Shown: positions 25,565-33,435 of the stretch, piece by piece
Numbering within the stretch: position 1 is the stretch's first letter
Layout: each line of letters starts with the position of its first letter
Assembly: GCA_027306785.1 (NCBI GenBank)
Contig: DAHUZB010000026.1
Coordinates: 1 to 38,699 of the forward strand
Length of the DNA stretch: 38,699 bases
DNA from: Vulcanimicrobiota bacterium
GTDB taxonomy: Bacteria; Vulcanimicrobiota; Vulcanimicrobiia; Vulcanimicrobiales; Vulcanimicrobiaceae
Reading direction: 5' to 3'
Program-made: the position numbers and the translations under genes
The notes under the pieces: generated by a model
Seen by the model: only the letters and a program-made list of their open reading frames with translations
Database searches by the model: none
What the model was told of the DNA's origin: nothing

Positions 25565-26708
25565 GGAAGATCCGACCTGGCCGAGCTATACCTACGACGG
25601 CTCCCGGCTCCTCACGCCGATGGCTATCTCAACCCAGCTCTACGGCAGGCTCACCGGCCTACTAGCTAACGCAAGCGCAGACAACAAGCGGGAAGCCGAG
25701 ATTCAAGCTCTTGTGGCCGACGCCGTAGACACGTCTGCGATCGAGGGCGAGAAACTTGACCCGGCCACGGTACGAGACTCTATTGTGCGACGGCTCTCAC
25801 TTCCGGGAGCCGGCATTCGCCGTGCAGATGACCGTACCGAAGGCGTCGTCGACGTTACACTCGACGCACTCGACTACGAAGCACCCGTGACGCATGAGCG
25901 CCTCTTTATGTGGCATTCGCAGCTCTTCCCGATTGTCAGAAATGACAGACCATTACGCAACATCGGTCAATATCGAGATGACGCAAACGGGCCCATGACG
26001 ATACAAACGAGCCGTGGGTATGGTAGAAGCGCCATCGTTCACTATGAAGCGCCGCCTGCGGAGCGCGTATATGACGAAGTTTCGAAGCTTTTAGCGTATA
26101 TTAACGACAATCAAAGCGACGATAGAATGATCCGCGCGGGTATCGCCCACGTGTGGTTCGAGCAAATCCATCCCTTTGAGGATGGGAACGGTAGAATCGG
26201 CCGAGCCTTAGCGGATCTCTTACTCTCGCGTGCTCGCGGTCCGGAAAACCGTTATATCAGCCTTTCCCGACAAATCCTAAAAGAACAAAAAGAATACTAC
26301 GCTGCGCTCGAGGGCGCTCAAACGTTTGAATCGCAAGACCTAACGAATTGGCTGACGTGGTTCCTAACGTGCTACGGCCATGCAGCAGAGAGTACGATCG
26401 CGATCGTCGATGATGTTCTTCGTGCAACGAAGTTCTTTGCGATGTTTTCGGACGTCACGATGAATGAGCGGCAGAAAAAGATTGTCCAAAGGCTTCTCGA
26501 TGGATTCGACGGCAAAATGAACGCCGGGAGATATTCGCGCATGACGGGCGTGTCGCATGATACTGCAAATCGCGATCTCCACGACCTCGTTGCCAAAGGC
26601 ATCCTCACGAGAGAAGGCGGCTCGAAAAATACCAGCTACCAACTCGTTAGCCTCACCTCGATCGTGTCCCCCACCGCGTGGTATACGAGCAGTGGCTCGG
26701 CGAGGTAG
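25545..26708 (+). CDS. Fic-domain protein (AMP transferase type) with N-terminal inhibitory motif and C-terminal winged helix
   Basis: 387 aa from ATG 25545. The N-terminal region (WIWEDPTWPSYTYD) fits the DUF4172 domain found in this Fic subclass. TSAIEG at 63-68 matches the (S/T)xxxE(G/N) inhibitory helix, with Glu67 as the blocking residue, making it a class II, self-inhibited Fic. The catalytic loop HPFEDGNGRIGR at 209-220 is complete (His209 base, DGN for Mg, Arg for phosphate), so it should attach AMP to hydroxyl side chains. A winged helix follows (about 305-370, RYSRMTGVSHDTANRDLHDLVAKGILTR) and may bind DNA, possibly the TGCGTA repeats at its own promoter. The frame is open to 25389, but the upstream part is the operator. 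Codon use is less GC-biased than in neighbouring core genes. Confidence 0.9.
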   Translation: MRKTWIWEDPTWPSYTYDGSRLLTPMAISTQLYGRLTGLLANASADNKREAEIQALVADAVDTSAIEGEKLDPATVRDSIVRRLSLPGAGIRRADDRTEGVVDVTLDALDYEAPVTHERLFMWHSQLFPIVRNDRPLRNIGQYRDDANGPMTIQTSRGYGRSAIVHYEAPPAERVYDEVSKLLAYINDNQSDDRMIRAGIAHVWFEQIHPFEDGNGRIGRALADLLLSRARGPENRYISLSRQILKEQKEYYAALEGAQTFESQDLTNWLTWFLTCYGHAAESTIAIVDDVLRATKFFAMFSDVTMNERQKKIVQRLLDGFDGKMNAGRYSRMTGVSHDTANRDLHDLVAKGILTREGGSKNTSYQLVSLTSIVSPTAWYTSSGSAR

Positions 26709-27042
26709 CGCTAAACCGTTGGATGGCAGCGGCGGCCTGCATGTCGGAGACGGCGCGGCCCGGGCCCTCGCCGTAGGGCAAGGCGCAACGACGCCGCTGC
26801 CGCGCGTCTGAGCCGTCTTGACGTGCACCAGCTCAAGTTATAAAGCTTTCGCTGATTGCATCCACGTGGTGCTCGATGCCGTATTTCGTGCCTTCGCGAT
26901 TGCGCAACCACTCTCGCGCGTCGTCGTCGGCGGCTTCATCGCGGCTGAATGGGAGAGGTGGCCCTTCGCGTGTCCGCCTACCGCCCCAGTGCTTGGTTAG
27001 CCAAATACCGGTTTGTCACGTTTGTCACAGCCGTGTCGGTAA

Positions 27043-27189
27043 TCAAGGCAAGCGTCTGAGTCTCCTCAAACGATTGTGACGCGATCGTTCCTTGAGTATC
27101 TGGGCAGTGTTGCTCACGATCGTCGCCGGAGCTGCGCTCGAGAAAAAGGGTGGTACCGCGGCCGAAGTCGCGGTGCTTTCGCTGGACAT
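27043..27189 (-). CDS. Possible small protein, unknown
   Basis: 48 aa from ATG 27189, with GGAGG 4 nt upstream. The product begins MSSESTATSAAVPPFFSS and ends in a basic tail (KERSRHNRLRRLRRLP) that could bind nucleic acid. Only the good ribosome-binding site supports it. It lies just downstream of two minus-strand terminators, so it would need its own promoter or read-through. It may not be a gene. Confidence 0.2.
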   Translation of the reverse strand: MSSESTATSAAVPPFFSSAAPATIVSNTAQILKERSRHNRLRRLRRLP

Positions 27190-27200
27190 GAGGCCTCCGA

Positions 27201-27239
27201 AAAGAAAAGCGGCCCCGTGCAAATCGCAAGAGACCGCTT
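27201..27239 (-). terminator. Minus-strand rho-independent terminator, distal
   Basis: Read on the minus strand, AAGCGGTCTC and GGGGCCGCTT form a 10-bp stem with two G-U pairs and a 13-nt loop that can add a TGC/GCA helix. TTCTTTTC follows. It is the second of two terminators in tandem on this strand. Confidence 0.6.
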
Positions 27240-27277
27240 CGACATTTTCTTCCCCCCGTAGTGCATGACGCGGGTGG

Positions 27278-27312
27278 AAAAAACTAGGCCGCACCTGGAA
27301 GCAGGTACGGCC
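27278..27312 (-). terminator. Minus-strand rho-independent terminator after the Cys-rich unknown gene
   Basis: GGCCGTACCT and AGGTGCGGCC form a 10-bp stem with one mismatch around a 6-nt GC(T/A)-rich loop, and six T follow after TAG on the minus strand. It lies 65 bp beyond the stop of the 27377-28216 gene and supports that gene being transcribed. Confidence 0.75.
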
Positions 27313-27376
27313 CGTTTAGGCAAAATGATACAGACGCAATTATCTGCGATTTTTCATGAGCGCGTCAAGGGCTGCA

Positions 27377-28216
27377 TCACAGCCGTATTCGCGGAGCTCG
27401 CGGGCGTTCAGTGGCGTCGAGCTTCAGGAACCTTCGCACATCCTCAAGTAGCTGCGCTTCGTTTCGAGCCCCGACCCTTAGCCAGCGCGGTTCTATGTCG
27501 GTCAATCCAGCGCACCAAGGGCATCCGTTTGCTGCGAGAGTCTTTACAGCGTCTATTTCAGTGCGGGATGTCTGGATGCGGGATTCACCGACTTGAAAGT
27601 TTGGTTGCGTCATCTGATGATACAGAGCGTAACTCTCATAAACTTTGACCGCCCAAGCGACAAAGCGCGATCGTGAATATCGCCCGAACTGGGAGCTGTT
27701 GCTCTTGTTTGCTCGGCCAACGTGATCGATGCGCTCAAGTAACCGTACTGGAACAAGTCGATCGCAGCGTTTAGAGTCGGTTGGCCTGAGTTGCGCGAGG
27801 AATTCCAAGTCACGATTCGACCTGTCGTCGGCGTCGAAAATGCCATTGCGCTCGCGTTCGCGATCCAGCGCAGTGTAAGGCTGTTCACGCTCTTCACCAT
27901 CTGAGTCTACGATCGTTGTGGATCTGACTTGCCCCATTGATGGAACGTGCTTCCTCCAACACTTCGCTGCCGGGCTTTCTACTACGGCCTCTAGGATGTC
28001 ACCGAGCCTAAGACGTGAGTCGTCGAGAAACCTAATGAAGTGCTCGGGGATGTATACTCTCGCCGGCGCGGTCGGTTCCGCATTCTTTGGGCGGCCTGGC
28101 AATGGCCGGTGAATGCACTTTGTCAGCTCGATATTGCACGTCGGGCAGATTGTTGTGCCGCGGGCCTTTTTGGTGTGACCGCGCTTTCTCTCGCCCCTGC
28201 GCCGCCCGATCGGCAC
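27377..28216 (-). CDS. Cys-containing protein of unknown function in the island
   Basis: 279 aa from GTG 28216 (start uncertain; no ribosome-binding site seen). I do not recognise the family. A basic N-terminus (GRRRGERKRGHTKK) precedes CPTCNIELTKC, and a second CPWC lies about 60 residues from the C-terminus, so two CxxC pairs could build one zinc ribbon. The middle is charged (YTALDRERERNGIFDADDRSNRDLEFLAQL) and includes an aromatic helix (FVAWAVKVYESYALYHQM). The basic and zinc-ribbon-like features suggest nucleic-acid binding. A terminator 65 bp after the stop supports it as a real gene. A second minus-strand frame at 27610-27900 also looks partly protein-like, so a frameshift or relic cannot be excluded. 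Confidence 0.5.
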   Translation of the reverse strand: MPIGRRRGERKRGHTKKARGTTICPTCNIELTKCIHRPLPGRPKNAEPTAPARVYIPEHFIRFLDDSRLRLGDILEAVVESPAAKCWRKHVPSMGQVRSTTIVDSDGEEREQPYTALDRERERNGIFDADDRSNRDLEFLAQLRPTDSKRCDRLVPVRLLERIDHVGRANKSNSSQFGRYSRSRFVAWAVKVYESYALYHQMTQPNFQVGESRIQTSRTEIDAVKTLAANGCPWCAGLTDIEPRWLRVGARNEAQLLEDVRRFLKLDATERPRAPRIRL

Positions 28217-28359
28217 ACTTGGGACTATGAGCGATCGAGCGCTCTCATACCCGTCGCGAAGCGCGAGAAGTTCGCCGTGCTGGTTCGCGGCAACGCGCTT
28301 CGCCTGATCGATGGGAGTCTCTGTGGGATCTCCCGGAATTGCTTCTGGCGCGTCATTTC

Positions 28360-29643
28360 CTAGTCACCGGTATCTGTTAGAGTGTTGCCCCTAAACGTCG
28401 AACCGGTGTGCTCGGTGGAGTATGTCTTGCCGTCTGCTTTTGTCTCGTATGTCCAGTACGTCCCCGTGAATACGCCATCTTTGAGCTCGTGAACCTCGCC
28501 GGCGTTTTGCGCCAGACAGACCGCCGCATTTTCAACGATTGAGTGGTCGTTGTGGTCGCAGAATATCTGTGAATCAGCAAGGCGAGCCCTGTAGCTGTAA
28601 GGGAACCTGACTGACTTAACGAAGTCAGTTGCAGATCGTGCTTGTTCATCTCGCTGCTGAAAAGCCCCATATTTCTTCATGCACTCGTCGAGGATGCGTG
28701 CCGGGCCGTCGATTCTGAACTCACTGACGATGTGCGCGGCTGCTACGAGCGCAAAACCGATCGCGCGCATTAATAGTACGTTTGCCATTATCCCAAACGG
28801 CACTTCCTTTACGATCGGCGATCGAACGTCTGTGCCGCGCGTGGCAAGGTTCGTTGATACCTGCACGAGCGCATAAATATCGCCGTGGGCCCGTTTGCTC
28901 CACATCGCCCATTCAAGCTCATTGAGAAGGTTGTCGCGTTCGATAATTTCGGCTTTTGCTTGTTTGAAGGCCGGCGTCTTCTCGAGAGCTTGCATGTCTT
29001 TCTCGCTCTTATCGAGCTCGTTTTTGAACTGCGCGATCGAGATATGTTTCCTTACGAACCGTTCCCAAGATGGCGCCCAGGACTGGTATAGCGCTAGTGC
29101 GAGATCACGATGTTCTCGGCTTAACACGATGCGAATCGTGAGCTCACCGAGTGCCCGTAGATGAACGCACGCCGGGCCTTCCAAATCGCAGGCTATGAGC
29201 GTGAGAAATGCCTCAGCCTCGGAGGCGGCAAGGGCGGCGTTAGCGATGACGAGCTGGTGCACAGCATGTTCTGTCTCGCTCTGGGCAGATGCGCGCTGCG
29301 CGCTGCCCGTGCATGAGTAGAGCAACGCCACGAGCTGCGCGAGCAGTTCGCGTCGATCGCGATCGCCGTTGGTACCTTGTGGAAGCGTGTAGCCACCAAT
29401 AACATCGGGGGAATGACGACCTGTGCTGCCCCAGGGACCCGACGGGCGAAGTATTTCGGCAACAGTGCCGTCCGGTCTTTGAACGAGTAGGCGCCCGCCA
29501 GTGGCCGTTGCTTCGCGATACATATCCTCAAGCGCAAGCGCATCGCGAATGACATCAGCCTTGCCCTGGTCGTCGCCAGCGAGGCGCTCCAGGCGCTCTG
29601 CTGAGCGGGGGTCGAACGAGACGGAGAGTCGGGGTGCGGCCAT
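28360..29643 (-). CDS. Ribbon-helix-helix protein with a DUF5677-like helical body
   Basis: 427 aa. The first 45 residues match a ribbon-helix-helix DNA-binding unit (RLSVSFDPRSAERLERLAGDDQGKADVIRDALALEDMY), of the kind used by CopG/Arc-type antitoxins. The long helical middle (about 110-330; IACDLEGPACVHLRALGELTIRIVLSREHRDLALALYQSW) resembles DUF5677, a family of unknown activity seen in accessory regions. The C-terminus turns beta-rich (GEVHELKDGVFTGTYWTYETKADGKTY). ATG 29643 has GAGGG 7 nt upstream and an extended -10 promoter. The two-part build suggests a self-regulating accessory protein. It lies between the Cys-rich unknown and the HEPN-like gene, all on the minus strand. Confidence 0.65.
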   Translation of the reverse strand: MAAPRLSVSFDPRSAERLERLAGDDQGKADVIRDALALEDMYREATATGGRLLVQRPDGTVAEILRPSGPWGSTGRHSPDVIGGYTLPQGTNGDRDRRELLAQLVALLYSCTGSAQRASAQSETEHAVHQLVIANAALAASEAEAFLTLIACDLEGPACVHLRALGELTIRIVLSREHRDLALALYQSWAPSWERFVRKHISIAQFKNELDKSEKDMQALEKTPAFKQAKAEIIERDNLLNELEWAMWSKRAHGDIYALVQVSTNLATRGTDVRSPIVKEVPFGIMANVLLMRAIGFALVAAAHIVSEFRIDGPARILDECMKKYGAFQQRDEQARSATDFVKSVRFPYSYRARLADSQIFCDHNDHSIVENAAVCLAQNAGEVHELKDGVFTGTYWTYETKADGKTYSTEHTGSTFRGNTLTDTGD

Positions 29644-29681
29644 GGCGATGCCCTCACGTGGTGCGGTGTCTTATTTGCACC

Positions 29682-29690
29682 ATTATATCA
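29682..29690 (-). promoter_or_regulatory. Extended -10 promoter of the RHH/DUF5677-like gene
   Basis: Minus-strand TGATATAAT is a perfect extended -10 element (TGnTATAAT). The -35 position is a poor match (TGGCCC), as expected for extended -10 promoters. Transcription would begin near 29675 and leave a leader of about 30 nt with GAGGG before ATG 29643. Confidence 0.7.
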
Positions 29691-29753
29691 CCGCGCGCGA
29701 TTTGGGGCCACCCCTGGGGCGCGAAGTCTTCGGAAGGCTAGGCGGCTACATCC

Positions 29754-30497
29754 CTAGCGCGCCTTCGCGGGCTTGTAGTCGGCGTGGATATGTACGTCGG
29801 GGCGCCCTTCGCCGGGTCCTGGACGCTGACGTTCACGCAAAGGCGGCAGCAACACGTAGTTATTTATGACGTGGGCGAGGGCGCCAATTCCAACGCGGAG
29901 CTTCCAGCGGAGTTCGGTCATTGGTGGGTTCAGCTTCGTTGCTGCCTCGGGCATCGGTCCGGTGAACACGCTGCTAGGCCAGAGGTCTTCGAGATCCGCA
30001 AGAAACTGCGCGATCAATCCGTCGTCGGCAAGTACCTCGGTGTGCGTGTGGGTGAGTGGATTCCGAATGCGCGCGAGAGCACGGAGAACCACGGACGTCT
30101 TGGGCCCGATTTCACCTAATGCTTGAGCCCACTTAACCTTTGCATCAAACGACAGTGATCCAGGCTTCACTAGGTCGGGCTGTTCGAGGTTTCGATGGAT
30201 CAGCTCCATTAGCAAGTCCTCAAGGTATGCCATGCCCCGGCTTGTTGCTTGTGCATCTTCCGCATCATTTACGCCCGCGTGGAACGCGAGGCGTTTGATC
30301 AGGCGGGGGTCCATGCCATTCGCCTTAAGTGTACTTACATAGTTAGTGAAACTGTATGGTTGCTGTTCGCTCTCATCCATGCCAGCAGATTCACCGCAGC
30401 TTTCAAAAAGCTCTTTGGCCAGATTCGCAAGATGAGTGGGCTCGCGATCGTCGCGCGAGCGCGCATGAGCGCGACTGATCGTCAAATTGGCGGTCAA
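29754..30497 (-). CDS. HEPN/MltR-like protein
   Basis: 247 aa from TTG 30497; ATG 30380 would give about 208 aa, and neither has a clear ribosome-binding site. The core (about 85-155) reads YLEDLLMELIHRNL, LSFDAKVKWAQALGEIGP and LRALARIRNPLTHTHTE. This matches MltR/DUF4145 proteins of the HEPN superfamily, including the R-N-x3-H motif (RNPLTH), which is the RNase active site in HEPN toxins. In MltR-type members the motif is structural, so RNase activity is only possible. The C-terminus is Pro/Arg-rich and disordered-looking. Its position beside an RHH-bearing gene in an island next to a tRNA suggests a toxin-antitoxin or defence role. An inverted repeat (CAAATTG/CAATTTG, 30483-30508) overlaps the longest start. 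Confidence 0.6.
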   Translation of the reverse strand: MTANLTISRAHARSRDDREPTHLANLAKELFESCGESAGMDESEQQPYSFTNYVSTLKANGMDPRLIKRLAFHAGVNDAEDAQATSRGMAYLEDLLMELIHRNLEQPDLVKPGSLSFDAKVKWAQALGEIGPKTSVVLRALARIRNPLTHTHTEVLADDGLIAQFLADLEDLWPSSVFTGPMPEAATKLNPPMTELRWKLRVGIGALAHVINNYVLLPPLRERQRPGPGEGRPDVHIHADYKPAKAR

Positions 30498-30540
30498 CGC
30501 GCAATTTGCGCTACTTCTAATGACGTACCAGTGAAAAGAA

Positions 30541-30563
30541 AAAGCCCGAAAGCATCGGGCTTT
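30541..30563. terminator. Terminator after tRNA-Ala
   Basis: AAAGCCCGA and TCGGGCTTT form a 9-bp stem around AAGCA. On the minus strand it follows the tRNA 3' end by 5 nt and is followed by TTCTTTTC. Because both arms are A/T-flanked, it could also work in the other direction. Confidence 0.8.
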
Positions 30564-30568
30564 TGAAT

Positions 30569-30644
30569 TGGTGGAGATGAGGAGACTCGAACTCCTGACC
30601 CCTTACATGCGAAGCAAGTGCTCTACCAGCTGAGCTACATCCCC
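30569..30644 (-). tRNA. tRNA-Ala(CGC)
   Basis: A complete 76-nt cloverleaf with encoded CCA. Acceptor stem GGGGATG/CATCTCC includes the G3-U70 wobble that identifies alanine tRNAs. The D arm is GCTC/GAGC, the anticodon arm CTTGC/GTAAG with loop TTCGCAT gives anticodon CGC, which reads GCG, and the T arm is AGGAG-TTCGAGT-CTCCT. A consensus promoter lies upstream and a terminator follows directly. Its 3' end faces the island-like region. Confidence 0.97.
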
Positions 30645-30684
30645 ACGACGTTTTCTCGCCTGCTCCGCGGGGGCAACGCGTGAG

Positions 30685-30714
30685 ATTATACGCGGCGGGT
30701 GCTTCACCTGTCAA
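30685..30714 (-). promoter_or_regulatory. Consensus sigma-70 promoter of tRNA-Ala
   Basis: On the minus strand TTGACA (30714-30709) and TATAAT (30690-30685) are both perfect consensus hexamers with an 18-bp spacer. Transcription would start near 30678, about 34 nt before the mature tRNA 5' end. Confidence 0.9.
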
Positions 30715-30763
30715 AGGGCAAAAGCGGCAGGCCGCGCGCATCGCGGCGAGCAAGGTGGCCCCG

Positions 30764-31333
30764 ATGTTCGTCGCTTTCATCTTTACCGCCGCGCTCGGCG
30801 GATCGCCCGTCGTCGTGGCCGCCGCGCCCGAGCGCTGCAACGGCAACGTGGCGCAGGCGCTCACCGCGCGTGCGAGCGCGATGGAGGCGCATCCTGTCTC
30901 CGCTGCGGAGAGCGGCAAGCGCATCGACGCGGCACAGGGCCTGCTCGCCGACATCGGCCAGGAGAGCGAGATCGATCGCGCCGCCTGCGCCACCGACGAG
31001 ACGTTGGCCCCGGTCATGCGGCAGCTCCACGCCGCCGCCGCCCTCGCCTACGCGGCGCAGGCCGACGCGGCGATGGCCAAGTTCTCCAAAGACTGCCCCG
31101 CGGGCGCCGCGCGCATCGGCGCGGCCTTCGTCGCGGGGGCCTGGCTCGAGCTCGCGCAGGGCGTCGGCGCCGATGGCCGGGTGCCGGGCGTGCTGAGCCC
31201 GATCGTGCCCAAGATCCGGGCGCGGGCGGCGGCGGTGAAGCTGACCCTGCCCGATTGGGCCGACACCTCGAACTATTGGAAGACCACCATCCAAGAGCAG
31301 GGCCACCAGGCGATTCTCGACTGCCGGAAATGA
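30764..31333 (+). CDS. Secreted Ala-rich protein of unknown function
   Basis: 189 aa from ATG 30764, which has AAGGTGG 5 nt upstream (the frame is open to GTG 30680). A signal peptide (MFVAFIFTAALGGSPVVVAAA) precedes an Ala-rich helical body (VAQALTARASAMEAHPVSAAESGKRIDAAQGLLADIGQE, LHAAAALAYAAQADAAMAKF). Four Cys (ERCNG, AACATD, KDCPAG and DCRK at the end) could form two disulphides. I do not recognise the family. Its stop codon is 1 bp from the Zur operator, so it lies directly before the zinc operon, and a periplasmic role linked to metal supply is conceivable but not shown. Confidence 0.7.
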   Translation: MFVAFIFTAALGGSPVVVAAAPERCNGNVAQALTARASAMEAHPVSAAESGKRIDAAQGLLADIGQESEIDRAACATDETLAPVMRQLHAAAALAYAAQADAAMAKFSKDCPAGAARIGAAFVAGAWLELAQGVGADGRVPGVLSPIVPKIRARAAAVKLTLPDWADTSNYWKTTIQEQGHQAILDCRK

Positions 31334-31334
31334 T

Positions 31335-31353
31335 TTTGCGAATAATTCGCAAA
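31335..31353 (+). promoter_or_regulatory. Fur/Zur-family operator of the zinc uptake operon
   Basis: TTTGCGAATAATTCGCAAA is a 19-bp palindrome with only the central base asymmetric, in the form bound by Fur/Zur dimers. It ends 11 bp before ATG 31365. AATAAT inside it (31342-31347) with TCGACT 18 bp upstream (31318-31323) is a possible promoter, so binding would block transcription when zinc is plentiful. Confidence 0.8.
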
Positions 31354-31364
31354 TAGAGCCCGCC

Positions 31365-31757
31365 ATGGGCACACGATCCGCCTACGTCACCAAGCCGAGG
31401 GAGCAGATCACGGCGCTACTGCGCGCCGAGCCGCGCTTCTTTTCGGCCGCCGAAATCCATCGCCGCTTGGAAGACGAGGCGAGCAAAGTTTCGCTCTCCA
31501 CCGTCTACCGCACGCTCGAACATCTGCTCGAGCGCGGCGAGATCGCCGCGCGCGTGGACGAGTCGGGCGAATCCACCTACACGATGTGTGCGCCCGAACG
31601 CCATCACCATCACGCTATCTGCCGCGTCTGCGGCCGCGTCGAAGACGTCACCTGCTCCACCATGGATCAGTTGGCCGAATCGCTGCGGCAGCTTCACGGC
31701 TTTGAATTGGACGACCACAAAATGGAATTTTCCGGAAGGTGCCGCGCATGTCGCTGA
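31365..31757 (+). CDS. zur: Fur-family zinc uptake regulator (Zur)
   Basis: 130 aa. The winged helix is in the first 80 residues (RFFSAAEIHRRLEDEASKVSLSTVYRTLEHLLERGEIAAR). The dimer domain carries the metal-site segment ERHHHHAICRVCG and two CxxC pairs (Cys86/Cys89 and Cys126/Cys129) that make the structural zinc site. Fur, Zur, Mur and PerR share this layout; Zur is favoured because the gene is fused by overlaps to a ZnuACB-type transporter. It heads the operon, and a palindromic operator precedes it, so autorepression is expected. The stop overlaps the binding-protein start by 10 bp. Confidence 0.85.
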   Translation: MGTRSAYVTKPREQITALLRAEPRFFSAAEIHRRLEDEASKVSLSTVYRTLEHLLERGEIAARVDESGESTYTMCAPERHHHHAICRVCGRVEDVTCSTMDQLAESLRQLHGFELDDHKMEFSGRCRACR

Positions 31758-32637
31758 AACGTCTCTCCGCGCTCGTCTGCGCGCTCCTCATCTCGGCGTG
31801 CTCGTCGCACGCTCCCGCGCCTTCGTCGTCGGCCGCGCCGGCCGCGAGCGGCAAGATCAACGTGCTCACCACCATCTCCACGTTCAATTCGTTCGTGAGC
31901 GCGGTGGGCGGCGATCGCGTCGACGTTTCGAGCCTCGTGCCGATCGGCGCCTCGCCTGAAACCTATCAGCCCACGCCGCAAGATGCCGCGCGGCTCGCGC
32001 AGGCGCAACTGCTCGTGGAGAACGGCGCCGGGCTCGAAACCTGGCTCGCGCGCACGATCAAGAGCATCGGCTCTTCGAATCTCAAGATCGTCGTCGGCAG
32101 TGCGGGCCTACCCGTGGTCGGCGGCAACCCGCATCTGTGGATGGATCCGCAGTACGCCAAACACTACGTCGCCGCGATTCGCGACGGCCTGATCGCGATC
32201 GATCCCGCCCATGCCGAAGAATACCGCGCGAACGCCGTGAAGTACGATACGCAGCTCGATATGCTCACCACGCGCATCGCGGCGAAGTATGCCGCCATTC
32301 CCAAGGCGCGGCGCATGATGATCGTGTATCACCCCGCCTTTCAGTACTACGACGCGCGCTTCGGCATTCAGTCGCTCGGCGTGATCGAAATCAGCCCCGG
32401 CCAAGAGCCGAACCCGCAGCAGATCGCGCACCTGATCGATCTCGCCAAAGCGCACGACGTGCACGCGATCTTCAGCGAGCCCGAATACAGCCCGAAGCTC
32501 GCGCATCAGATCGCGGGCAGCGCGAATATCTCGATCGTCGATAATCTGTACGACGATTCGCTCGGCACCAAACCCGAGGTCGCCGACTACATTTCGATGC
32601 TCGAATACGATACCGACATCATCGCGAGGTCGATGAA

Positions 32638-32641
<4 letters not shown>
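31748..32641 (+). CDS. znuA: Metal (zinc/manganese) ABC transporter substrate-binding lipoprotein
   Basis: 297 aa from ATG 31748 with GGAAGG upstream. Lipobox LISAC gives Cys18. The cluster 9 metal-binding fold is clear: GGDRVDVSSLVPIGASPETYQPTPQD, NPHLWMDP (His129), VYHPAFQYY (His195), FSEPEYS and DNLYDDSLG near the end. It should capture a divalent metal in the periplasm for the membrane transporter. The first metal ligand, normally His in the PHxYxPTP-type motif, is Glu71 here (SPETYQPTP), and there is no His-rich loop, so metal choice may differ from E. coli ZnuA. Zinc is inferred from the Zur-like regulator. The stop overlaps the ATPase start (ATGA). Confidence 0.88.

Positions 32642-33431
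<790 letters not shown>

Positions 33432-33435
<4 letters not shown>

Larger units (their letters stand above)
26709..27376. other. 668-bp stretch without a convincing gene
   Basis: No long protein-like frame is present. It contains a GC-rich patch with a 10-bp inverted repeat (GGCAGCGGCG at 26725-26734, CGCCGCTGCC at 26792-26801), a direct repeat TTTGTCACG/TTTGTCACA (27012-27029), a possible 48-codon minus-strand gene at 27043-27189, and two minus-strand terminators (27201-27239 and 27278-27312). The GC-rich patch may be a decayed piece of older chromosome. Confidence 0.5.
25390..30568. other. Island-like region of lower GC ending at a tRNA gene
   Basis: Between the TonB-like gene and tRNA-Ala the sequence becomes visibly less GC-rich, codon choice is mixed, gene spacing widens and most products are unfamiliar. 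It holds the Fic gene, a Cys-rich unknown, an RHH/DUF5677-like gene and a HEPN/MltR-like gene. The right edge is the 3' end of tRNA-Ala, a usual integration site. I found no integrase, transposase, or second copy of the tRNA 3' end, so the boundaries are inferred from composition only. Confidence 0.55.

Noticed and set aside
26364-26828. 154-codon minus-strand frame over the end of fic
   Set aside because: It overlaps the winged-helix part of Fic, which is clearly coding on the plus strand, and its product is low-complexity.
27012-27029. Direct repeat TTTGTCACG/TTTGTCACA as an island attachment site
   Set aside because: The two 9-bp copies are adjacent, not at the ends of a region, and do not match the tRNA 3' end.
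27114-27323. Alternative small minus-strand gene starting near 27265 after GGGGGGAAG
   Set aside because: It runs through both terminator hairpins and gives a Cys/Arg-rich peptide with no other support; the hairpins explain the sequence better.
25390-30568. Insertion sequence, integrase or retron in the island-like region
   Set aside because: No transposase, recombinase or reverse transcriptase motifs are found in any frame; only composition and the tRNA border suggest mobility.
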